From assembly GCF_963576675.1 (NCBI RefSeq), contig NC_088911.1, positions 136,837,929 to 136,901,928 of the forward strand: a DNA stretch of 64,000 nucleotides, in the 5' to 3' direction. The number at the start of each line of letters is the position of its first letter. The first letter of the stretch is position 1. The position numbers were made by a program, and so were the translations under genes. The notes under the pieces are model-generated. The model did no database searches. It had not been told where the DNA came from and was given only the letters and a program-made list of their open reading frames with translations. This document shows, in pieces, positions 43,777 to 53,398 of the stretch. The stretch is from Euphorbia lathyris (Eukaryota; Streptophyta; Magnoliopsida; Malpighiales; Euphorbiaceae).

Positions 43777-44459
43777 CCAAGTTGCCTTTTGAACTGTTCA
43801 AATTTTGCACCGTTCAATCCTTTCGTAAATATGTTGGCAATTTGATCATCGGTCTTCACATAATGCATCTTGATGTCTCCGCATAAGACCTTCTCTCTTA
43901 TGAAGTGATAATGCACCTCCACATGTTTAGTTCTCGCGTGGAACATTGGATTTTCAGTCAAGTGTATCGCTGACTGATTATCGCAGTATAGATGTACCGA
44001 GTAATCTACTGGCTCATGAAGATCTTTCATAAGCTGTATTAATCAGGTACATTCTTGAGCTGCTGTTGCTGCTGCCCTGTACTCTGCCTCGGTACTTGAT
44101 AATAAAACAGTAGGCTGTCTCTTGTTGCACCAAGATATAGGTCCCGATCCAAGACTAAACACATAACCTGTAGTCGAACGTCTTGTGTCATGATTTCCAG
44201 CGTAATCAGCATCACAATACCCGCGCACCTCACTCTTTCCTCCTTTCTTGTATAAAATACCATAATCCATCGTACCTCGAACATATCGAAGAATTCTTCG
44301 AATAGCTTCTAAATGAGGCTTCTTCGGATTCTGCATAAATCGACTTACCATATTTATTGCATATGATGTATCTAGCCTCGTTAGAGTGAGATGGATAAGG
44401 CTTCCAACTAGCTGTCTGTACATCGTAGCATCTTCCAAGTCCTTTCCTTCAACGGACAC
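43777..44459 (-). pseudogene. Copia composite: RT C-terminus and RNase H fragment
   Basis: On the minus strand it reads [49 protein letters not shown] and [16 protein letters not shown], then after a stop CDNQSAIHLTENP, KHVEVHYHFIREKV and NIFTKGLNGAKFEQF. A TGA near 44048 replaces an expected Trp codon. The LINE cuts the sequence just after LGMTSKY; the few remaining residues and the PPT lie beyond it at 40442-40492. It has the Tork/TNT1-like arrangement. Confidence 0.85.
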
Positions 44460-44461
44460 AT

Positions 44462-46281
44462 GGTGAAAGATTCAGAATATAAGCTGTTGTGACTAGAGCT
44501 TCACCCCAGAACTCCTTTGGCAACTTTGAATGTGAAAGCAAGCATCTGACTCTCTCCATTAAAGTTATGTTCATCCTTTCAGCCAACCCGTTCAACTGTA
44601 GTGTTTTTGGAGGGGTTTGTTGATGTCGAATACCATGCTCCTTGCAGTACACAATTAAATGGACCAGTGTACTCTCCACCGTTGTCTGTCCGAATGCACT
44701 TCAGCTTCTTGCCAGTTTGTCTCTCAACTTGGGCTACAAAATGCTTGAAAACATATAAGACTTGATCTTTTGATTTTAGAGTGTATACCCATGTTTTTCT
44801 AGAGTGGTCATCTATGAAAGTCACAAAATAATGAGCACCACCAATTGACTTTGGAAATGGACCACATATATCTGAATGTACCAGATCTAATATATTTTCC
44901 ACTCTAGAAGGAGAGGAACTCTTGAAAGCAACTCTGTTTTGTTTTCCGGCCAGACAGTTAGCACATTTATTTAAATTAACATGATCCAATCCTGTCATAA
45001 TATTTTTCTTGGCCAATTTTATCATGCCTTTTTCGGGCATGTGTGCGAGGCGTCTATGCCACAATTCAATTGCGTTTTCATTCTCCACTGTGTTGATCGC
45101 TTCTTGGGAGAGCTTTGTCTGTATAAGATACAGCCTTGAATATTTTCTGCCTCCTGCAACCACCATCGAACCTTTGGTGAGCTTCCATTGGCCATTACGG
45201 AAGGTATTATAGAAGCCTTCTTCATCAAGCTTGTCTACGGAGATCGGGTTCAGGCGCATATCTAGAACATGCCTGACATCTTTCAATACTAACTTCATGC
45301 CATTCTCAGCTTCTAGGTGAACGTCACCTTTTCCCATAACTTTGGAGAAGTTGTCATTTCCCATCCTTACAATACCAAAATCTCCTTGTGTGTAAGATGA
45401 GAAAAATTCCCTTCGAGGCGTGGCATGAATAGTAGCACCACTATCAATCACCCAAGTAGTCTCCTGGGTTACAAGATTGATAATATCAGCATCGTAGACA
45501 TATTGAACTCGGCAGCAACATTTGTTCATTCGTCGTCGGTACTGTCATCTCTCTTCTCTTCCTTGCCTTTGCTTTTCTCTTGCTTGAGCTTCCTGCAGAA
45601 TCTTCTGATGTGGCCTTTTTTCTTGCAGTGATGACATTCAACATTAGCATACTTGTTGGATTTTCCCCTGCTCTTGCCTCTGTCTTTGGATCCTCTAGCT
45701 TCGCTCTTTCCTCTAGAATTTACAACCAGAACATCTTATTGTGATGTAGAGGCTCCTTGCATCCTGCACCGCATCTCTTTATTTAAAATTCCACTTTTGA
45801 CAAACTCCATGGAAATTTTGCCATCTGGTGCTGAATTTGAAAGTGAAATTCTTAGAGTCTCTCATGACTCCGGTAAGGAAGCCAGCGTAAGTAAAGCAGT
45901 GAGCTCATTTTTAATTTTAAGCCCCATACTGGAAAGTTGATCCACGATCCCTTGGAACTCGTTCAAGTGGTCTGCGAGAGAAGTACCGTCTCGATATTTC
46001 AGTTGAATCAATTTGGTCAAATAAAATAATTTGTTGTTGTCGGTTTTTGAGGCGTACAAATCTTCGAGCTTATTCCACAACGTTCGTGCATGAGTTTCGC
46101 CAGCAATGTGATTATACACATTATCGTCAACAAACTGTCGGATAAATCCGCAGACTTGCTCATGCTCGAAACCCCAGTCTCCATCCGACTTGCTGTCGGG
46201 CTTGTCTGTCCCGAACACCGGAAGATGCATCTTCGTCACATATAGGAGATCCTTCATTTTGCTTCTCCATATTTGAGCCAT
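44462..46281 (-). pseudogene. Copia composite: gag, protease and integrase fragment
   Basis: The start codon of gag is at 46281 (MAQIWRSKMKDLL). The UBN2-type gag contains LWNKLEDLYASKT and YLTKLIQLKYRDG. A TGA at 45864-45862 stands in place of an expected Trp after LPES. A CHHCKKKGHIRRFC knuckle lies at about 45640-45600. The protease has WVIDSGATIHAT at about 45450. The GAG-preintegrase region has LWHRRLAHM and CANCLAGKQ, and integrase has LDLVHSDICGPF, FIDDHSRKTWVY and IRTDNGGEYTGPF. A frameshift lies near 44655, and the rest reads HGIRHQQTPPKT, GLAERMN and [14 protein letters not shown] before the junction near 44460. Confidence 0.85.
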
Positions 46282-46326
46282 TTAGACTGACCATTTTGCT
46301 TGTCAATTTTGCCTCCATGTTGACTA

Positions 46327-46339
46327 GGCTATGATACCA
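46327..46339 (-). other. Primer binding site of the copia composite
   Basis: The minus strand reads TGGTATCATAGCC two bases after the LTR end. It is a tRNA-iMet-type site with one change from TGGTATCAGAGCC; this variant is common in copia elements. Confidence 0.8.
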
Positions 46340-46341
46340 GT

Positions 46342-46860
46342 TGTTGGGAATAACGCGGAAAAATTATTCCGTAAAAATATTGACGAGCAAAATAATCAAT
46401 AAAAATGACACCGATAATTTAACGTGGTTCACCCTTGCAGGCTAGTCCACGATCAAGCTCGAGAGTAAATTCTTCCACTATAAAATAGTAGGCGTACAAA
46501 TAGGGTGTTCTCTAGAAACTTTCTAGAGTTATAATAAGATAAAAACCCAAATAGTAGCACTCACGTGTTTCCCGAAAAACCTCAAAATAATTATCTTACT
46601 ATTTTGTCTCTCCCCGAAAATAATCAGACTACCCTCAAAAATTAAATCACTTAAACAATTAGCCTCACTCCCTCAATTTCTGCTCTCACTCTCTTGCATC
46701 TGTATATCCATGGCCTTATATAGCCATTTTGTTGAAGACCATTCAACTAATTAGTTGAATGAAGAGATAAGGTTTTAATTGTGCCATGATTGATGGCACA
46801 ATCATGGCACAATTTGGCATTCAATATGTGAAGTTATGAGAAGAGAGTTATGGCTGATTT
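46342..46860 (-). repeat. 5' LTR of the copia composite (outer end not resolved)
   Basis: On the minus strand the LTR ends GCGTTATTCCCAACA at 46342. TATA box CTATATAAGG is on the minus strand at 46714-46723. Two perfect palindromic sequences lie upstream of it in U3 (46741-46760 and 46778-46813). I cannot place the outer LTR end or a target duplication by eye; 46860 is an estimate. Confidence 0.6.
46741..46813. promoter_or_regulatory. Paired palindromes upstream of the LTR TATA box
   Basis: 46741-46760 is a perfect 20-bp palindrome built on ATTCAACTAA. 46778-46792 and 46799-46813 are a perfect 15-bp inverted pair (ATTGTGCCATGATTG) around a 6-bp loop. They begin 18 bp upstream of the minus-strand TATA box, where dimer-binding sites or cruciforms would affect transcription. 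Confidence 0.6.
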
Positions 46861-47363
46861 TCCAATATAAAGATTTGGCGTTAACTTACTCCTCTATTTC
46901 ATTGTTCATTTGATATTTTCTTTCCATTTAGACAAAACCAAGAAATTTCTTAGCCATTTGACTTCATCCCATGAGTTAAAAGAAGCCTAGGAACATGAGA
47001 ACAAACCGAAACAAAAAGAAAACTAAAAGCGAGCCCGTATGGTTTTTGAAAAATATTGAGTAAGAAATTTTTTTAACATAGTGTTTGATTACAACATCAA
47101 AAAATATGAAGAAGTAGTGAGCGATTATTGTTTTCAAAAGAGTAGGAAGAAATGGAGTAAAATTCAAACATTTTAGAAAAATGTATTACTTTTTTTAAAA
47201 GAGTAAAACATTTTCTTCACTTTTTTCATATAATTTTCTGTTGACTAACCTAAAATTTTACATTGACTTATTTTCTAAAGCAAATAAATACTGAAAAATT
47301 AGAAAAATATTGTCTTATACAATATTTTACGGCAGAGAATGTATATTGAGACTCGAGCTACAA

Positions 47364-47370
<7 letters not shown>
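46861..47370. other. Unassigned AT-rich spacer
   Basis: No gene or element end recognised. The left part may still be U3 of the copia 5' LTR. Confidence 0.4.

Positions 47371-47423
<53 letters not shown>
47371..47423. repeat. (TA)n microsatellite
   Basis: About 26 TA units ending a few bases before the target duplication of the next element. Confidence 0.95.
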
Positions 47424-47425
<2 letters not shown>

Positions 47426-47437
47426 TAATATTATTTA

Positions 47438-48300
47438 GGGAAAAGTACAAAAATAAATCTTGTGATTACACCTGTTTTCGAACAACACACATGTCATTTA
47501 AAAGTGTGCAAAATGGTATCTTGACAGCACGACTTAATGGCACTTCCATCCATACTAAAAAAATATAATTTTTATCCATTCAAATAGTGGGATCGGCACG
47601 ATTTAGTGGCACTTCCATCCCTACTGAAAAATATTAAATTTTACAAAAAAAAATTTATTTCCAAATTAAACCATAAATCATACAAAAAAAAAATGTCATT
47701 TCGTTAGCAAACATATATTAAATTGACTAATGGTATTAAAAGTCAAAGGAAAAAAATTTAATTTAGTTTTTATATTTATTTATTTTATAAATTAACCCCC
47801 TTATTATCTAATTATCACAAACAAACCCTAAAAAAAAAAAAATCAAATACACCCTCTTCTCCATCTCTTTTTAATTTCTTATTTCTCTCTCTTCTCTCTC
47901 TCCTCTTTGTTAATTTCTCTCTCTAAAATCAATTGAATTTCCATACTACTTTATATAATAACTTCACTATTTATTTTTCAGTTCAAGCTTACAATATCCA
48001 ATTGTTTAATTTTCTCCTTTTCATGACAGAATATCGACAAGATTCCTTCAGTCAATTGCCGAGTTTTGGTAATTCATGTAAGCATCATCAATTCCCTTTT
48101 ACTAAGGGGGTTAATTTATAAAATAAATAAATATAAGAACTAAATTAACTCCTTTTCCTTTGACTTTTAATACTATTAGTCAATTTGGTATGTGTTTGCT
48201 AATGGAATGAAACTCAAGTTACCATTTTATAAACTTTTAAACCATATGGGTGTTGTTTGAAAACAAATATAACCAGAAAGTTTATTTTTATACTTTTCCC
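47438..48300. mobile_element. Mutator-like MITE with 9-bp duplication
   Basis: Starts GGGAAAAGTAC and ends TACTTTTCCC, with long imperfect inverted arms (AAAGTACAAAAATAAA and TGTTTTCGAACAACAC against their inverses at the right). Flanked by a perfect TATTATTTA duplication (47429-47437 and 48301-48309). No transposase. The interior at 47935-48115 holds a short open frame that might be a captured exon, but nothing in it is recognisable. Confidence 0.85.
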
Positions 48301-48309
48301 TATTATTTA

Positions 48310-49044
48310 TCTAGCAATGAAATAAAATTGCCATGAATCTTAAATTCTTCAAAGTAATGCTAGAACTCATCTCGTTACAGCTTAGAATTTTTCTAATGCA
48401 AGAAATAGAAACATGTGGCAGAAAAAGATGGTAAATTGTATCTATGGTTCCTTAATTTTTTTTCTTTTTTATACTTCAAATGGACAATATGTAAAGATTT
48501 TATAAAGTAAAATTAAATCATTTAGGAGTTTAATGATGTAATTTTTTTAAAGCAAGAAAAATAATTAATAAAAATTAAGATAAGATGCAAAATATTCTTA
48601 ACACTGAAGAGCAATTTTATTCTTAATTTCCAAAATGTTGTATAAACCAGTCCCAACAATTAGCTCATGGGTTGGCAGAGATCTGACGTCATGTGACCAT
48701 GTCCCTCTATAGTGTTTTTTATGCCGACTTGAAGCCGACATTCACCACTAGTCGCCTAATGGGCCCAATCCTTCTTAAAGCCTTGCCTCAACTCTCATCG
48801 ATGCCTTGGCCCGACGTCTGGACTAACCTTGCCTACGCCTTGGGGTTGAGATTTAATCTGCGGGTCGATGCCCCGTCACATTCTCCCCCACTTAGATGAT
48901 CAACGTCCTCGTTGATCAAGCTGGCTTCCTACAAGGAGATCTTCGTTTTCTCATGAACGGAAACCGAGTTTCCGCACAAGTCGACTCTAACGTAGCAAAT
49001 AGTAAATTTATCTCTAATATTGACAAGATGTATCGATTTTCTAT
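48310..49044. other. Unassigned spacer with a probable decayed LTR remnant
   Basis: 48640-48960 is more GC-rich than its surroundings and has a TCACATTCTCCCCCACTTAGATGATCA-type passage (48876-48902) that I associate, from memory, with plant gypsy LTR ends. No pair or duplication was found. The rest is AT-rich without features. Confidence 0.35.
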
Positions 49045-49290
49045 GGTATAAAGCTCATATCGGTCCCTAAACTATACATTAAAAATTAATTAGTCCTCAA
49101 ACTACTAAAATCACCAATCAAGCTCTTAATCTATTTAAAATCAACATTTCTCACCCTCTTATCCTAATTATATAAATAAGAGGGTGAGAAATGTTAATTT
49201 TAAATAGATTAAGGGCTTGATTGGTGACTTTAGTAAATGAACTAATTGATTTTTAATGTGTAGTTTAGGGGCCATATGAGTTTTATGTCC
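49045..49290. repeat. Foldback MITE, 246 bp
   Basis: Nearly complete palindrome. CTCATATCGGTCCCTAAACTA and CATTAAAAATTAATTAGTCC on the left face the inverses TAGTTTAGGGGCCATATGAG and AACTAATTGATTTTTAATG on the right. The centre is TTATCCTAATTATATAAATAAG-like. There is no coding capacity. Confidence 0.8.
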
Positions 49291-50159
49291 TTTTATAAAT
49301 AATTCATCAAATTGTTTTCGCAATCATGAATTTTTTTATTTACACTTCACATATAAATCATTTTATCAATTATTACAAAATTAAAAAATCCAAATATTTC
49401 ACCAAATTAGAAAATATTAATCTTCAATTATTATTATCAAATCGTAAAAATATGAATTTTTTTTATTAAACGGATATTGAATAATGAATAAAATAGCTGT
49501 GTTTTATAATGATATTATGCTGGGTAAAATTAATTTTGACCGTCAATGTTATGGTATTTTTTAGGCTTAATATATCATCTGTCCATTGAACTTGTCCAAA
49601 AAACTTGATTGGCATCTTAAACTTTCAAAGTGTTTTAATAGCCCCTCAAATTGTTTAAAATGCTGCAATATCCTCCTCAACTTGCTTAAAATATAGTTAA
49701 TTAATTAATCACTCGTTTACAAAGAGATAAGTTGCATTTGAAGGTTTGTGTTTTAGGTGTCTTGGAAAAGTCAAACGACCAAGGTCAGGTATGAGATTCT
49801 AATATCGTAGAGAAAAGATTTTACAGTAGAACAATTAAGAAATTCCTTATTAATATGTTTTAATATAACCTACAAATTACGCAATATACATTTCACATGC
49901 AGTGTACTTCTTTAAGTTGATTGATTAATTGATTATATGTTAAATAAATTTGAAGGGGTTATTTGAATATTTCAAACGCCGATTGATATTCGAAGGCTGC
50001 TGCTAGATGATCTCGTGGGAGCTGGCTTTTCTAGGATGGTTCCACCTTAGTTTTTTTTTTTTTCTTTCTTATTTATCAAAAAAAAAAAAAAAAACAAGTT
50101 ATGGTCATTTGGGCATTTTAAAGTTGGGGGAGGTCAAACAACTTTTTGGAAAAGTTGAG
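49291..50159. other. Unassigned AT-rich spacer upstream of the PPR gene
   Basis: No gene. A TAGGCTTAATATATCATCTG stretch near 49562 and following GACTTG-like motifs resemble decayed MITE sequence. A T-run and an A-run occur at 50051-50061 and 50079-50094. Confidence 0.4.
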
Positions 50160-50290
50160 GGGAAAATTATAAAATTGGATCGAATGGAAGACTCATTTAC
50201 ATATTTAATTCATATTGCGACTTTTCATATTGCGAAATGGATTAAATAGGTAAATGGGTCTTCTATTTGACCTAATTTTGTAATTTTCCC
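50160..50290. repeat. Foldback MITE, 131 bp, 78 bp before the PPR start codon
   Basis: GGGAAAATTATAAAATTGG...GGAAGACTCATTTAC faces GTAAATGGGTCTTC...CCTAATTTTGTAATTTTCCC as inverted arms of about 60 bp with a short centre. It lies in what must be the PPR promoter or 5' leader. Confidence 0.75.
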
Positions 50291-50368
50291 AAAATTGAGG
50301 GGCAAATCTTTTAGTTAACTAACTAAACTGCCTAGCAAACTGGTTCTATCAGAAAAGGAGAACTAGAC

Positions 50369-52983
50369 ATGAGCATATCATCACCTTCTTATCTCTTCTT
50401 CTCAACACCAAACAAAATCACACTAAACTTTCAGCAAAATTCTCAATCGAAAAAACCTGATCCTGCAATTTCTCTTCTTCAATTATGCAAAAAAGTGGAA
50501 GAACTCCGACAAGTTCACACCTTTCTCATCAAAACCTCTCTAATCAGAGAAAAACATGCCTTCGGCCGTCTTCTCGTATCATTCTCATCATTCGATGATC
50601 TGGGTACAGTTGATTACGCTCGAAAACTGTTCGATTCAATCAATATCCCAAAAAACTCCTTCATCTATAACACAATGATGAGAGCCTATTTGAAATGTGG
50701 AAATCCAAGAGAAGCATTTGTTGTCTATTCTCACATGGTTTGTGAAGATTATGTTTACCCTGACGATTTCACTTTCACTTTTGTGTTTTCTGCTTGTTCT
50801 AAGTTTAATGCTGTTTCTGAAGGTAAACAGGCTCATGCGCAGATGATAAAATTAAAACCCCCTTTTAATTTTGGGGTGCATTCTTGGAATTCCTTGATGG
50901 ATTTTTATACCAAAATTGGAGAGCTAGGGATTGCAATTCACCGACTGTTTGACAGAATTGATGAACCAGATGTTGTTTCTTGGAATTGTTTGATTAGTGG
51001 GTATGTGAAATCAGGGGATTTAAATCAGGCACAGAAGGTGTTCGATGAAATGCCGCAAAGAGATGTTGTCTCTTGGACTACTTTACTTGTAGGCTATGCA
51101 AATGCAGGTTTTTTGAGTGAAGCTTCTCGATTATTCTCTGAAATGCCAGAGCCAAATTTGGTTTCTTGGACTGCATTGATCAACTGTTACTTACAATTAG
51201 GTTATTACAGCAAGGTTTTGGATCTGTTTGAACAGATGCAAATTGCTGAAATTGAAATGGACAAGATCACCATAACAACTTTACTCTCTGCCTGTTCCAG
51301 ATTAGGAGCTTTGGATCATGGACAATGGCTCCATGGCTACCTGGATAAACATGGGATCAAAATTGATGCTCATTTATCAACAGCTTTGATTGATATGTAT
51401 AGCAAGTGTGGAAGAATAGAATTGGCAAGGAAAGCTTTCAGAGAAGCGGCAGATAAGAAGGTGTTTGTGTGGAATTCTATGTTGGGAGGGTTGGCTCTTC
51501 ATTCATTTGGGGAAGAAGCTATTGAGTTATTTGATGAGATGATAAAGTTTGGAATAGATCCTAATGAAATCACATATATCAATATCTTAGTAGCTTGTGA
51601 TCATTCTGGTCTTGTTGAAGTTGGATTGGGGTTTTTCAATAGATTGATGGAAGATCAGAAAGTGAAACCAACAATTGATCACTATGGATGCCTTGTGAAC
51701 CTACTGGGCCGTGCAGGTTCATTATATGATGCATTTCAGGTATGATTTACAGAAACAATCCGCTTAGCACGATTATCATTCTTGTGTTGTGTATATCATG
51801 CATAAGGTAAAAAGCATGAGTTTGACCATTTTGGTGAATTTAGCTAACCCCCCTTGTGACTAAAAAGTCAGCTTTAAACTAGATTGTTGTTTATTCATCT
51901 GCATTTCAAACTTACATTTTTAATGGTTCAAAAGTAATTTTTTAGGGAAAAAAAAAAAAAAAATATATATATATATCTTATTTCATCAATTTGCAGATAG
52001 AGGAATATGATATTTAGGCGAAAGAGGTCATGTGCTTTACAGCATTACTAAAAAAAAAAAAAAAAAAAATTTAACTAAAGGTGTTATCTTCGATATGTGA
52101 CACATTGATTTTGATGACGTGACGCATTGAGTCGCTGACTTTACTGATGTGGCACAATTAACATGTTTTGAGGACATGACAATTGGTGTTAGTTGAATTC
52201 TTTTTGTTGCTCACTATGTAAAACACATGCTGTCATTTGAAAAAAAAAAAAAAATCTCATTCCTCTACTTGCAAATCGATGAAACTATATTGATCTTTTT
52301 TATATTTGTATTTTACTGTTTTTATATCTTAAAAATCTTATATTGAACCATAAAAATGCAATTTCAAATGCAGATGAAATGAGTGATGCTCTTTAAACTG
52401 AATTGGACATTCACAGTTAACAATCCACCAAAATTGGAACAATAAGGGGTCTCAGAATGTTCTTTGCCCCTATATAATCATGTGAAATATATAAACAACA
52501 TAACATCACGAAACAGTAACCCGTTTTGACACTCCTAATTTCGTTTGACACTGCTAATTTCAGGTAATTGAGAGTATGCCTTTGAAAGCAGATGGGAGCT
52601 TATGGAGAGCCCTCCTGGGCGCCTGTAAGATGCATGGGAATATTAAGTTGGGAGAGAAAGTAGGAAGAATTTTAATAAAGATGGAGCCTTTAAATCACAT
52701 GAATTATGTGCTTTTATCAAATCTATATGCTATGTTTAATAGATGGGAAATGGTTGGTGAATTGAGGAGAGACATGAAATTGAAAGGTTTGATGAAGAAG
52801 CCTGGTTGTAGCTCCATTGAGGTTAGTGGTGTTGTCCATGAGTTTGTTGCTAGAGACTTATCTCACTCCAAGAGTAAAGAGATCTATGAGACATTGAATA
52901 TAATGGCTAACCATGCTTTGAATTTAGACATTACTTATTGTCACGTATGTGAGGCGCGGGAAAGTGAAGAAGTAGAAGTTTGA
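50369..52983 (+). CDS. PLS-type pentatricopeptide repeat protein with E/E+ tail; two exons
   Basis: Exons are 50369-51739 and 52564-52983, giving 596 residues. The frame is open across the join (…DAFQ then VIESMPLKADGSLWRALLGAC), the canonical E-domain sequence. The N-terminus is Ser-rich without acidic residues, as expected for an organelle transit peptide. About ten PPR units follow, with P/L/S signatures such as YNTMMRAYLKCGNPREAF, VVSWNCLISGYVKSGDL, DVVSWTTLLVGYANAG and ALIDMYSKCGRIELA. The E and E+ motifs (KLGEKVGRILIKMEP, YVLLSNLYAMFNRW, KKPGCSSIEV) end without a DYW deaminase domain. Proteins of this class bind organellar RNA and specify C-to-U editing sites with a separate DYW partner. 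The target cannot be read from sequence. Confidence 0.92.
51740..52563 (+). other. Intron of the PPR gene
   Basis: Donor CAG|GTATGA at 51737-51745, acceptor TTTCAG|GTAATT at 52558-52569. The intron is 824 bp, AT-rich, with several A-runs. No element boundary was recognised. If it were retained, translation would stop one codon into it. Confidence 0.85.
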
Positions 52984-53110
52984 GGATTGATTTTGTTATT
53001 TTACTCATTCGAATTTATTCTATCTTTCCTTGCATAGTTAAAGTCGTTATTTGCCTTTTACAAAAGGTATCGTACTTTTACATTAAAGGTACCATGCTTT
53101 TAGGCAATGA

Positions 53111-53361
53111 TGTTAGTAGGTTTGGAGGGTAGTGAAATATTAGGCCAGCTGTCCCTAACAGCTGTGTTGTACTGCCTTACTCATCTTAGCACTAAAGGTG
53201 CTATATACATATCATGTTTTTTCTCTTTTGGGGGTATGAATGAAATTACTAAAATTACTCTCTCTATCTTCTTTTCATCTATTCTGTCTTTCCTTCTCTC
53301 TTTCTAAATTCTTCTCTCAAATTATATTCTAATTCTAACTGTCAGATCCACATACCTAACA
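53111..53361 (+). repeat. 5' LTR (251 bp) of the gypsy element
   Basis: TGTTAG...CTAACA ends with 6-bp inversion. A possible duplication base is AATGA before it. A TATA-like CTATATACA lies at 53201-53209. It begins 127 bp after the PPR stop codon. Confidence 0.75.
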
Positions 53362-53362
53362 T

Positions 53363-53373
53363 TGGTATCAGAG
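53363..53373 (+). other. Primer binding site (tRNA-iMet) of the gypsy element
   Basis: TGGTATCAGAG starts 2 bp after the LTR end. Confidence 0.85.
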
Positions 53374-53398
53374 ATCACATCCTCCGGCCTTTCTGTGG

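Larger units (their letters stand above)
40086..46860 (-). mobile_element. Composite Ty1/copia element (minus strand), RT core deleted, LTRs of two families
   Basis: From right to left it carries a 5' LTR (46342 to about 46860), a primer site, gag, protease, integrase, then RT C-terminus, RNase H, PPT and a 3' LTR (40086-40441). Most of integrase C-terminus and RT is missing at about 44460. The two LTRs show no visible similarity: the left has TGTTAAA-type ends, while the right ends in TTCCCAACA. The element is therefore most likely a recombinant or a fusion of two insertions. A LINE is nested at 40493-43760. Its left edge lies 86 bp after the GRAS stop codon. Confidence 0.75.

Noticed and set aside
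53111..53361. The short LTR as a 3' UTR of the PPR gene
   Set aside because: TG...CA inverted ends and a primer site right after it identify an LTR, although PPR transcripts may end inside it.
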